From assembly GCF_029227915.1 (NCBI RefSeq), contig NC_079877.1:7442001-7506000 (forward strand): a stretch of DNA of 64,000 nt, written 5' to 3'. The notes below the pieces were generated by a model. It had not been told where the DNA came from, did not search any database, and saw nothing but the letters and a program-made list of their open reading frames with translations. The stretch comes from Hydractinia symbiolongicarpus (Eukaryota; Cnidaria; Hydrozoa; Anthoathecata; Hydractiniidae). Shown piece by piece: positions 49,681 through 62,713 of this stretch (its first letter is position 1; every line of letters begins with the position of its first letter). A program made the translations under genes and the position numbers.

Positions 49681-51169
49681 TTGCTAGAACTCAGCGATTA
49701 CATTAGGCTCTGTGGTAGCGCTTTATTTAAAAATGAAGATAAATAAGTCATTCTTTACTGTGGGACCAATCCTAGCCGTTAGTTCGCGCTGAAGAAATGA
49801 AGACATTCTCAAAAACTACATTTCATTGATTTCTTGGCGGTATAATTCCGTTTGAGTTAAAACGGTTGCGTCACATATTCGTACCAACATGTATTTAGCG
49901 AAAGTATTCTGATATTACTATGTTGCATCGCTTTTAACTGAGAAACGTTTGACTGTGCGACTTAATTGAACTGATTTTGGACTTTGACCTCATAAGTGTG
50001 ATAAATGAGACAATTGGACTCCAAAAAAGAACATTCTTCGTAAATTGACATGATTGCTGGAACTCAGCGATTACACTGGCCCTTTGGTAGCGATTCATTT
50101 AAAAATTTAAATAAATAAGTCATTTTTTACTGTGGGACCAATCCTAGCCGTTAGTTCGCGCTGAAAAAATAGAGAAAGCTTTAAAAAGTACATTTCATTG
50201 ACTTTCTAACGGTTTCAATCCGTTTGAGTTACAACGGTTGGGTCACATATTCGTACCAACATGTATTTAGCGATATATTTCTGATATTACTAGGTTGCAT
50301 CGCTTCTAACAGTGAAACGATTGACTGTGGGACTTAACTGAACTAACTTTGGACTGTGACCTCATAAGTGTGACAAATGTGACAATTGGACTCCAAGAAA
50401 GAACATTCTTCTTAATTTGACATGATTGCCGGAACTCAGCGATTACACTGGACCCTGTGGTAGCGATTCATTTAAAAATTTAGAAAAATAAGTCATTTTT
50501 ACTGTGGGACCAATCCTAGCCGTTAGCGCGCGCTAAAGATATAGAGACAGTTTCACAAACTCCATTTCATTGACTTTCTAACGGTGTCAATCCGTTTGAG
50601 TTACAACGGTTGCGTCACATATTCGTACCAACATGTATTTAGCGAAAGTATTCGGATATTACTAGGTTGCATCGCTTTTAACTGTGAAACGTTTAACTGT
50701 GCGACTTTATTGAACTGATTTTGAACTTTGACCTTATAAATGTTATAAGTGAGACAATTGGACACCAAGAAATACCATTCTTCTTAATTTGACATGATTG
50801 GTGGAACTAAGCGTATACACTGGACCCTGTGGTAGCGATTCATTTAAAAATTTAGATAAATAAGTCATTTTTACTGTGGGACCAGTCCTAGCCGTTAGCG
50901 CGCACTGAAGATATAGAGATAGTTTCAAAAACTCCATTTCATTGCCTTTCTAACGGTGTCAATCCGTTTGAGTTAGAACGGTTGCGTCACATAATCGTAC
51001 CAACATGTATTTAGTGATTTTCTTCCGATATTACTAAGTTGTATCGCATTCAACAGAGAAACGATTGACTGTGCGACTTAATTGAACTGATTTTGGACTT
51101 TGACCTCATAAGTGTGATAAATGAGACAATTGGACTCCAAGAAAGAACATTCTTCGTAATTTGAAATGA
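49681..51169 (+). repeat. Tetramer higher-order repeat, copy 1 (1489 bp)
   Basis: Matches 51170-52658 almost throughout. Diagnostic strings are 'tgctagaactcagcgatt', 'cactggccctttggtag' and 'gaactaagcgtatacactgg'. Confidence 0.85.
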
Positions 51170-52658
51170 TTGCTAGAACTCAGCGATTACATTAGGCTCT
51201 GTGGTAGCGCTTTATTTAAAAATTAAGATAAATAAGTCATTCTTTACTGTGGGACCAATCCTAGCCGTTAGTTCGCGCTGAAGAAATGAAGACATTCTCA
51301 AAAACTACATTTCATTGATTTCTTGGCGGTATAATTCCGTTTGAGTTAAAACGGTTGCGTCACATATTCGTACCAACATGTATTTAGCGAAAGTATTCTG
51401 ATATTACTATGTTGCATCGCTTTTAACTGAGAAACGTTTGACTGTGCGACTTAATTGAACTGATTTTGGACTTTGACCTCATAAGCGTGATAAATGAGAC
51501 AATTGGACTCCAAAAAAGAACATTCTTCGTAAATTGACATGATTGCTGGAACTCAGCGACTACACTGGCCCTTTGGTAGCGATTCATTTAAAAATTTAGA
51601 TAAATAAGTCATTTTTTACTGTGGGACCAATCCTAGCCGTTAGTTCGCGCTGAAAAAATAGAGAAAGCTTTAAAAAGTACATTTCATTGACTTTCTAACG
51701 GTTTCAATCCGTTTGAGTTACAACGGTTGGGTCACATATTCGTACCAACATGTATTTAGCGATATATTTCTGATATTACTAGGTTGCATCGCTTCTAACA
51801 GTGAAACGATTGACTGTGGGACTTAACTGAACTAACTTTGGACTGTGACCTCATAAGTGTGACAAATGTGACAATTGGACTCCAAGAAAGAACATTCTTC
51901 TTAATTTGACATGATTGCCGGAACTCAGCGATTACACTGGACCCTGTGGTAGCGATTCATTTAAAAATTTAGAAAAATAAGTCATTTTTACTGTGGGACC
52001 AATCCTAGCCGTTAGCGCGCGCTAAAGATATAGAGACAGTTTCACAAACTCCATTTCATTGACTTTCTAACGGTGTCAATCCGTTTGAGTTACAACGGTT
52101 GCGTCACATATTCGTACCAACATGTATTTAGCGAAAGTATTCGGATATTACTAGGTTGCATCGCTTTTAACTGTGAAACGTTTAACTGTGCGACTTTATT
52201 GAACTGATTTTGAACTTTGACCTTATAAATGTTATAAGTGAGACAATTGGACACCAAGAAATACCATTCTTCTTAATTTGACATGATTGGTGGAACTAAG
52301 CGTATACACTGGACCCTGTGGTAGCGATTCATTTAAAAATTTAGATAAATAAGTCATTTTTACTGTGGGACCAGTCCTAGCCGTTAGCGCGCACTGAAGA
52401 TATAGAGATAGTTTCAAAAACTCCATTTCATTGCCTTTCTAACGGTGTCAATCCGTTTGAGTTAGAACGGTTGCGTCACATAATCGTACCAACATGTATT
52501 TAGTGATTTTCTTCCGATATTACTAAGTTGTATGGCATTCAACAGAGAAACGATTGACTGTGCGACTTAATTGAACTGATTTTGGACTTTGACCTCATAA
52601 GTGTGATAAATGAGACAATTGGACTCCAAGAAAGAACATTCTTCGTAATTTGACATGA
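51170..52658 (+). repeat. Tetramer higher-order repeat, copy 2 (1489 bp)
   Basis: Second copy of 49681-51169. After it the marker 'tgctagaactc' is replaced by 'tgctggaactc' with a B-type continuation, so the tetramer does not recur a third time. Confidence 0.85.
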
Positions 52659-53558
52659 TTGCTGGAACTCAGCGATTACACTGGACCCTGTGGTAGCGAT
52701 TCATTTAAAAATTTAGATAAATAAGTCATTTTTTACTGTGGGACCAATCCTAGCCGTTAGTTAGCGCTGAAAAAATAGAGAAAGCTTTAAAAAGTACATT
52801 TCATTGACTTTCTAACGGTTTCAATCCGTTTGAGTTACAACGGTTGGGTCACATATTCGTACCAACATGTATTTAGCGATATATTTCTGATATTACTAGG
52901 TTGCATCGCTTCTAACAGTGAAACGATTGACTGTGGGACTTAACTGAACTAACTTTGGACTGTGACCTCATAAGTGTGACAAATGTGACAATTGGACTCC
53001 AAGAAAGAACATTCTTCTTAATTTGACATGATTGCCGGAACTCAGCGATTACACTGGACCCTGTGGTAGCGATTCATTTAAAAATTTAGATAAATAAGTC
53101 ATTTTTTACTGTGGGACCAATCCTAGCCGTTAGTTAGCGCTGAAGAAATAGAGAAAGCTTTAAAAAGTACATTTCATTGACTCTCTAACGGTTTCAATCC
53201 GTTTGAGTTACAACGGTTGGGTCACATATTCGTACCAACATGTATTTAGCGATATTTTTCTGATATTACTAGGTTGCATCGCTTCTAACAGTGAAACGAT
53301 TGACTGTGGGACTTAATTGAACTAACTTTGGACTGTGACCTCATAAGTGTGATAAATGAGACAATTGGACTCCAGGAAAGAACATTCTTCTTACTTTGAC
53401 ATGATTGCCGGAACTCAGCGATTACACTGGACCCTGTGGTAGCGATTCATTTAAAAATTTAGAAAAATAAGTCATTTTTACTGTGGGACCAATCCTAGCC
53501 GTTAGCGCGCGCTGAAGATAGAGAGACAGTTTTAAAAACTCCATTTCATTGACTTTCT

Positions 53559-53562
53559 ACAG
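53559..53562 (+). other. Small deletion junction inside a monomer (about 20 bp missing)
   Basis: 'attgactttctac' runs straight into 'agttacaacggttggg', omitting the usual 'taacggtttcaatccgtttg' type segment just upstream of the conserved box. Confidence 0.75.
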
Positions 53563-56500
53563 TTACAACGGTTGGGTCACATATTCGTACCAACATGTAT
53601 TTAGCGATATTTTTCTGATATTACTAGGTTGCATCGCTTCTAACAGTGAAACGATTGACTGTGGGACTTAATTGAACTAACTTTGGACTGTGACCTCATA
53701 AGTGTGATAAATGAGACAATTGGAGTCCAAGAAAGAACATTCTTCTTACTTTGACATGATTGCCGGAACTCAGCGATTACACTGGACCCTGTGGTAGCGA
53801 TTCAGTTAAAAATTTAGATAAATAAGCTATTTTTACTGTCGGACCAATCCTAGTTGTTTGCGCGCACTGAAGATATAGAGACAGTTTCACAAACTCCATT
53901 TCATTGACTTTCTAACGGTTTCAATCCGTTTGAGTTACAACGGTTGGGTCAGATATTCGTACCAACATGTATTTAGCGATATTTTTCTGATATTACTAGG
54001 TTGCATCGCTTCTAACAGTGAAACGATTGACTGTGGGACTTAATTGAACTAACTTTGGACTGTGACCTCATAAGCGTGATAAATGAGACAATTGGACTCC
54101 AAGAAAGAACATTCTTCTTAATTTGACATGATTGCCGGAACTCAGCGATTACACTGGACCCTGTGGTAGCGATTCATTTAAAAATTTAGATAAGTAAGTC
54201 ATTTTTACTGTGGGACCAATCCTAACCGTTAGCGCGCGCTGAAGATATAGAGACAGTTTCACAAACTCCATTTCATTGACTTTCTAACGGTGTCAATCCG
54301 TTTCAGTTACAACAGCTGCGTCACATATTCGTACAAAAATGTATTTAGTGATTTTCTTCCGATATTACTAAGTTGTATCGCTTTTAACAGTGAAACGATT
54401 GACTGTGGGAATTATTTGAACTGATTCAGGACTTTGACCTTATAAATGTAATAAATGAGCCATTTTGACTAAAAGAAATATCATTCTTATTAATTTTACA
54501 TGATTGCTGGAACTCAGCGATTACACTGGGCGCTGTGGTAGCGCTTTATTTAAATACTTAGATAAATAAGATTTTCTTACTGTGGGACCAATCCTGGCCG
54601 TTAGCACGCGCTGAAGAAATAAAGACATTCTCAGAAACTACATTTCATTGATTTCTTGGCGGTATAATTCCGTTTGAGTTACAACGGTTGCGTCACATAT
54701 TCGCACCAACATGTATTTAGCGAAAGTATTCGGATATTACTGAGTTGCATCGCTTTTAACTGTGAAACGTTTGACTGTGCGACTTAATTAAACTGATTTT
54801 GAACTTTGACCTTATAAATGTTAAAAGTGAGACAATTGGACACCAACAAATACCATTCTTCTTAATTTGACATGATTGGTGGAACTAAGCGTATACACTG
54901 GACCCTGTGGTAGCGATTCATTTAAAAACTTAGATAAATAAGTCATTTTTACTGTGGGACCAATCCTAGCCGTTAGCCCGCGCTGAAGATATAGAGATAG
55001 TTTCAAAAAATCCATTTCATTGATTTTCTAACGGTGTCAATCCGTTTCAGTTAGAACGGTTGCATCACATAGTCTTACCAACATGTATTTAGTGATTTTC
55101 TTCCGATATTACTAAGTTGTATCGCTTTCAACAGAGAAACGATTGACTGTGCGACTTAATTGAACTGATTTTGGACTTTGACCTCATAAGTGTAATAAAT
55201 GAGACAATTGGAATCCAAGAAAGAACATTCTTCGTAATTTGACATGATTGCTGGAACTCAGCGATTACACTGGACCCTGTGGTAGCGATTCATTTAAAAA
55301 TTTAGATAAATAAGTCATTTTTTACTGTGGGAGCAAATCTAGCCGTTACTTCGCGCTGAAGAAATATAGAAAGCTTTAAAAAGTACATTTCATTGACTTT
55401 CTAACGGTTTCAATCCGTTTGAGTTACAACGGTTGGGTCACATATTCGTACCAACATGTATTTAGCGATATTTTTCTGATATTACTAGGTTGCATCGCTT
55501 CTAACAGTGAAACGATTGACTGTGGGACTTAATTGAACTAACTTTGGACTGTGACCTCATAAGTGTGATAATTGAGACAATTGGACTCCAAGAAAGAACA
55601 TTCTTCTTAAATTGACATGATTGCCGGAACTCAGCGATTACACTGGACCCTGTGGTAGCGATTCATTTAAAAATTTAGATAAATAAGTCATTTTTACTGT
55701 GGGACCAATCCTAGCCGTTAGCGCGCGCTGAAGATGTAGAGACAGTTTCACAAACTCCATTTCATTGACTTTCTAACGGTGTCAATCCGTTTGAGTTACA
55801 ATGGTTGCGTCACATATTCGTACCAACATGTAATTAGCGAAAGTATTCTGATATTACTAGGTGGCATCGCTTTTAACTGTGAAACGTTTGACTGTGCGAC
55901 TTAATTGAACTGATTTTGGACTTTGACCTTGTAAATGTTATAAGTGAGACAATTGGACTCCAAGAAATAACATTCTTCTTAATTTGACATGATTGCTGGA
56001 ACTCAGCGATTACACTGGGCGCTGTGGTAGCGCTTTATTTAAAAATTAAGATAAATAAGTCTTTTTTCACTGTGGGACCAATCCTAGCAGTTATCGCGCG
56101 CTGAAGAAATAGAGACAGTTTCAAAAACCACATTTCATTGACTTTTTAACGGTGTCAATCCGTTTGAGTTACAACAGCTGCGTCACATATTCGTACCAAA
56201 ATGTATTTAGTGATTTTCTTCCGATATTACTAAGTTGTATCGCTTTTAACAGTGAAACGATTGACTGTGGGAATTATTTGAACTGATTCAGGACTTTGAC
56301 CTTATAAATGTAATAAATGAGCCATTTTGACTAAAAGAAATATCATTCTTCTTAATTTTACATGATTGCTGGAACTCAGCGATTACACTGGGCGCTGTGG
56401 TAGCGCTTTATTTAAATATTTAGATAAATAAGATTTTCTTACTGTGGGACCAATCCTGGCCGTTAGCACGCGCTGAAGAAATAAAGACATTCTCAAAAAC

Positions 56501-59359
56501 TACATTTCATTGATTTCTTGGCGGTATAATTCCGTTTGAGTTACAACGGTTGCGTCACATATTCGTACCAACATGTATTTAGCGAAAGTATTCGGATATT
56601 ACTAGGTTGCATCGCTTTTAACTGTGAAACGTTTGACTGTGCGACTTAATTGAACTGATTTTGGACTTTGACCTTATAAATGTTGTAAGTGAGACAATTG
56701 CACTCCAAGAAATAACATTCTTCTTAATTTGACATAATTGCTGGAACTCAGCAATTACACTGGGCGCTGTGGTAGCGCTTTATTTAAAAATTAAGATGAA
56801 TAAGTCATTTTTTACTGTGGAAGCAATCCTAGCCGTTAGTTTGCGCTGAAGAAGTAGAGACAGCTTCAAAAAGTACATTTCAATGAATTTCTCACGGTGT
56901 CAATCCGTTTGAGTTACAACGGTTGTGTCATACATTCGTACCAACATGTATTTAGTGATATTTTTCCGATATTACTAAGTTGTATCGCTTTCAACAGTGA
57001 AACGATTGACTGTGGGACTTAGTTGAACTGATTTTGGAGTTTGACCTTATAAATGTGATAATTGAGTCATTTTGACTACAAGAAATGACATTCTTCTTAG
57101 TTTGACATGATTGCTGGAACTCAGCGATTACACTGGGCGATGTGGTAACGCTTTATTTAAAAATTAAGATAAATAAGTCATTTTGTACTGTGGGACCAAT
57201 CCTAGCCGTTATCGCGCGCTGAAGAAATAGAGACAGTTTCAAAAACTACATTTCATTGACTTTCTAACGGTGTCAATCCGTTTGAGTTAGAACGGTTGCG
57301 TCACATAATCGTACCAGCATGTATTTAGTGATTTTCTTCCGATATTACTAAGTTGTATCGCTTTCAACAGAGAATCGATTGACTGTGGGACTTAATTGAA
57401 CTGATTTTGGGCTTTGTCCTTATAAATGTAATAAATGAGCCATTATGACTAGAAGAAATAACATTCTCCGTAATTTTACATGATTGCTGGAACTCAGCGA
57501 TTACACTATGCGCTTTTGTAGCGCTTTGTTTAAAAGTTAAGATAAATAAGTCATTTATTACGGTGGAAACAATCCTAGCCGTTATCGCACGCTGAAAAAA
57601 TAGAGACAGTTTCAAAAACTACATCTCATTGACTTTCTAACGGTGTCAATCCGTTTGAGTTAAAACGGTTGCGTCACATAATCGTACCAGCATGTATTTA
57701 GTGATTTTCTTCCGATATTACTAAGTTCTATCGCTTTCAACAGAGAAACGATTGACTGTGAGACTTAATTGAACTGATTTTGGACTTTGACCTTATAAAT
57801 GTGATAAATGAGTCATTTTGACTACAAGAAATGACATTCTTCTTAGTTTGACATGATTGCTGGAACTCAGCGATTACACTGGGCGCTGTGGAAACGCTTT
57901 ATTTAAAAATTAAGATAAATAAGTCATTTTGTACTGTGGGACCAATCCTAGCCGTTTTAGCGCGCTGAAGAAATAGAGACAGTTTCAAAAACTACATTTC
58001 ATTGACTTTCTAACGGTGTCAATCCGTTTGAGTTAGAACGGTTGCGTCACATAATCGTACCAGCATGTATTTAGTGATTTTCTTCCGATATTACTAAGTT
58101 GTATCGCTTTCAACAGTGAAACGATTGACTGTGGGACTTAGTTGAACTGATTTTGGACTTTGACCTTATAAATGTGATAAATGAGTCATTTTGAATACAA
58201 GAAATGACATTCTTCTTAGTTTGACATGATTGCTGGAACTCAGCGATTACACTGGGCGCTGTGGTAACGCTTTATTTAAAAATTAAGATAAATAAGTCAT
58301 TTTGTACTGTGGGACCAATCCTAGCCGTTATCGCGCGCTGAAGAAATAGAGACAGTTTCACAAACTCCATTTCATTGACTTTCTAACGGTGTCAATCCGT
58401 TTGAGTTACAATGGTTGCGTCACATATTCGTACCAACATGTATTTAGCGAAAGTATTCTGATATTACTAGGTTGCATCGCTTTTAACTGTGAAACGTTTG
58501 ACTGTGCGACTAAATTGAACTTATTTTGGACTTTGACCTTGTAAATGTTATAAGTGAGACAATTGGACTCCAAGAAATAACATTCTTCTTAATTTGACAT
58601 GATTGCTGGAACTCAGCGATTACACTGGGCGCTGTGGTAGCGCTTTATTTAAAAATTAAGATAAATAAGTCTTTTTTTACTGTGGGACCAATCCTAGCAG
58701 TTATCGCGCGCTGACGAAATAGAGACAGTTTCAAAAACCACATTTCATTGACTTTTTAACGGTGTCAATCCGTTTGAGTTACAACAGCTGCGTCACATAT
58801 TCGTACCAAAATGTATTTAGTGATTTTCTTCCGATATTACTAAGTTGTATCGCTTTTAACAGTGAAACGATTGACTGTGGGAATTATTTGAACTGATTCA
58901 GGACTTTGACCTTATAAATGTAATAAATGAGCCATTTTGACTAAAAGAAATATCATTCTTCTTAATTTTAATGATTGTTGGAACTCAGCGATTACACTGG
59001 GCGCTGTGGTAGCGCTTTATTTAAATACTTAGATAAATAAGATTTTCTTACTGTGGGACCAATCCTGGCCGTTAGCACGCGCTGAAGAAATAAAGACATT
59101 CTCAAAAACTACATTTCATTGATTTCTTGGCGGTATAATTCCGTTTGAGTTACAACGGTTGCGTCACATATTCGCACCAACATGTATTTAGCGAAAGTAT
59201 TCTGATATTACTAGGTTGCATCGCTTTTAACTGTGAAACGTTTGACTGTGCGACTTAATTGAACTGATTTTGGACTTTGACCTTGTAAATGTTATAAGTG
59301 AGACAATTGGACTCCAAGAAATAACATTCTTCTTAATTTGACATGATTGCTGGAACTCA

Positions 59360-60477
59360 GCGATTACACTGAGCGCTGTGGTAGCGCTTTATTTAAAAAT
59401 TAAGATAAATAAGTCTTTTTTTACTGTGGGACCAATCCTAGCAGTTATCGCGCGCTGACAAAATAGAGACAGTTTCAAAAACCACATTTCATTGATTTTT
59501 TAACGGTGTCAATCCGTTTGAGTTACAACAGCTGCGTCACATATTCGTACCAAAATGTATTTAGTGATTTTCTTCCGATATTACTAAGTTGTATCGCTTT
59601 TAACAGTGAAACGATTGACTGTGGGAATTATTTGAACTGATTCAGGACTTTGACCTTATAAATGTAATAAATGAGCCATTTTGACTAAAAGAAATATCAT
59701 TCTTCTTAATTTTACATGATTGCTGGAACTCAGCGATTACACTGGGCGCTGTGGTAGCGCTTTATTTAAATATTTAGATAAATAAGATTTTCTTACTGTG
59801 GGACCAATCCTGGCCGTTAGCACGCGCTGAAGAAATAAAGACATTCTCAAAAACTACATTTCATTGATTTCTTGGCGGTATAATTCCGTTTGAGTTACAA
59901 CGGTTGCGTCACATATTCGTACCAACATGTATTTAGCGAAAGTATTCGGATATTACTAGGTTGCATCGCTTTTAACTGTGAAACGTTTGACTATGCGACT
60001 TAATTGAACTGCTTTTGGATTTTGACCTTATAAATGTTGTAAGTGAGAGAATTGCACTCCAAGAAATAACATTCTTCTTAATTTGACATAATTGCTGGAA
60101 CTCAGCAATTACACTGGGCGCTGTGGTAGCGCTTTATTTAAAAATTAAGATGAATAAGTCATTTTTTACTGTGGAAGCAATCCTAGCCGTTAGTTTGCGC
60201 TGAAGAAGTAGGGACAGCTTCAAAAAGTACATTTCATTAAATTTCTCACGGTGTCAATCCGTTTGAGTTACAACGGTTGTGTCAAACATTCGTACCAACA
60301 TGTATTTAGTGATATTTTTCCGATATTACTAAGTTGTATCGCTTTCAACAGTGAAACGATTGACTGTGGGACTTAGTTGAACTGATTTTGGAGTTTGACT
60401 TTATAAATGTGAAAATTGAGTCATTTTGACTACAAGAAATGACATTCTTCTTAGTTTGACTTGATTGCTGGAACTCA
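59360..60477 (+). repeat. Trimer higher-order repeat, copy 1 (1118 bp)
   Basis: First of three consecutive 1118-bp units. Order: a class I monomer with 'ctagcagttatcgcgcgctg', a monomer with 'tttaaatatttagataaat', and a monomer with 'gacataattgctgg' and 'gtggaagcaatcc'. This copy has 'gagcgctgtggtagcgc' where the next two have 'ggaaacgc'. Confidence 0.85.
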
Positions 60478-61595
60478 GCGATTACACTGGGCGCTGTGGA
60501 AACGCTTTATTTAAAAATTAAGATAAATAAGTCTTTTTTTACTGTGGGACCAATCCTAGCAGTTATCGCGCGCTGACGAAATAGAGACAGTTTCAAAAAC
60601 CACATTTCATTGACTTTTTAACGGCGTCAATCCGTTTGAGTTACAACAGCTGCGTCACATATTCGTACCAAAATGTATTTAGTGATTTTCTTCCGATATT
60701 ACTAAGTTGTATCGCTTTTAACAGTGAAACGATTGACTGTGGGAATTATTTGAACTGATTCAGGACTTTCACCTTATAAATGTAATAAATGAGCCATTTT
60801 GACTAAAAGAAATATCATTCTTCTTAATTTTACATGATTGCTGGAACTCAGCGATTACACTGGGCGCTGTGGTAGCGCTTTATTTAAATATTTAGATAAA
60901 TAAGATTTTCTTACTGTGGGACCAATCCTGGCCGTTAGCACGCGCTGAAGAAATAAAGACATTCTCAAAAACTACATTTCATTGATTTCTTGGCGGTATA
61001 ATTCCGTTTGAGTTACAACGGTTGCGTCACATATTCGTACCAACATGTATTTAGCGAAAGTATTCGGATATTACTAGGTTGCATCGCTTTTAACTGTGAA
61101 ACGTTTGACTGTGTGACTTAATTGAACTGCTTTTGGATTTTGACCTTATAAATGTTGTAAGTGAGACAATTGCACTCCAAGAAATAACATTCTTCTTAAT
61201 TTGACATAATTGCTGGAACTCAGCAATTACACTGGGCGCTGTGGTAGCGCTTTATTTAAAAATTAAGATGAATAAGTCATTTTTTACTGTGGAAGCAATT
61301 CTAGCCGTTAGTTTGCGCTGAAGAAGTAGGGACAGCTTCAAAAAGTACATTTCATTAAATTTCTCACGGTGTCAATCCGTTTGAGTTACAACGGTTGTGT
61401 CACACATTCGTACCAACATGTATTTAGTGATATTTTTCCGATATTACTAAGTTGTATCGCTTTCAACAGTGAAACGATTGACTGTGGGACTTAGTTGAAC
61501 TGATTTTGGAGTTTGACCTTATAAATGTGAAAATTGAGTCATTTTGACTACAAGAAATGACATTCTTCTTAGTTTGACATGATTGCTGGAACTCA
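60478..61595 (+). repeat. Trimer higher-order repeat, copy 2 (1118 bp)
   Basis: Same order and length as copy 1, with isolated substitutions such as 'aacggcgtcaatcc' and 'ctgtgtgacttaatt'. Confidence 0.88.
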
Positions 61596-62713
61596 GCGAT
61601 TACACTGGGCGCTGTGGAAACGCTTTATTTAAAAATTAAGATAAATAAGTCTTTTTTTACTGTGGGACCAATCCTAGCAGTTATCGCGCGCTGACGAAAT
61701 AGAGACAGTTTCAAAAACCACATTTCATTGACTTTTTAACGGTGTCAATCCGTTTGAGTTACAACAGCTGCGTCACATATTCGTACCAAAATGTATTTAG
61801 TGATTTTCTTCCGATATTACTAAGTTGTATCGCTTTTAACAGTGAAACGATTGACTGTGGGAATTATTTGAACTGATTCAGGACTTTGACCTTATAAATG
61901 TAATAAATGAGCCATTTTGACTAAAAGAAATATCATTCTTCTTAATTTTACATGATTGCTGGAACTCAGCGATTACACTGGGCGCTGTGGTAGCGCTTTA
62001 TTTAAATATTTAGATAAATAAGATTTTCTTACTGTGGGACCAATCCTGGCCGTTAGCACGCGCTGAAGAAATAAAGACATTCTCAAAAACTACATTTCAT
62101 TGATTTCTTGGCGGTATAATTCCGTTTGAGTTACAACGGTTGCGTCACATATTCGTACCAACATGTATTTAGCGAAAGTATTCGGATATTACTAGGTTGC
62201 ATCGCTTTTAACTGTGAAACGTTTGACTGTGCGACTTAATTGAACTGCTTTTGGATTTTGACCTTATAAATGTTGTAAGTGAGACAATTGCACTCCAAGA
62301 AATAACATTCTTCTTAATTTGACATAATTGCTGGAACTCAGCAATTACACTGGGCGCTGTGGTAGCGCTTTATTTAAAAATTAAGATGAATAAGTCATTT
62401 TTTACTGTGGAAGCAATCCTAGCCGTTAGTTTGCGCTGAAGAAGTAGGGACAGCTTCAAAAAGTACATTTCATTAAATTTCTCACGGTGTCAATCCGTTT
62501 GAGTTACAACGGTTGTGTCACACATTCGTACCAACATGTATTTAGTGATATTTTTCCGATATTACTAAGTTGTATCGCTTTCAACAGTGAAACGATTGAC
62601 TGTTGGACTTAGTTGAACTGATTTTGGAGTTTGACCTTATAAATGTGAAAATTGAGTCATTTTGACTACAAGAAATGACATTCTTCTTAGTTTGACATGA
62701 TTGCTGGAACTCA
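61596..62713 (+). repeat. Trimer higher-order repeat, copy 3 (1118 bp)
   Basis: Nearly identical to copy 2. The fourth start at 62714 keeps 'ggaaacgctttatttaaaa' but then switches to another class I variant ('cattttgtactgtggg'), ending the trimer run. Confidence 0.88.
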
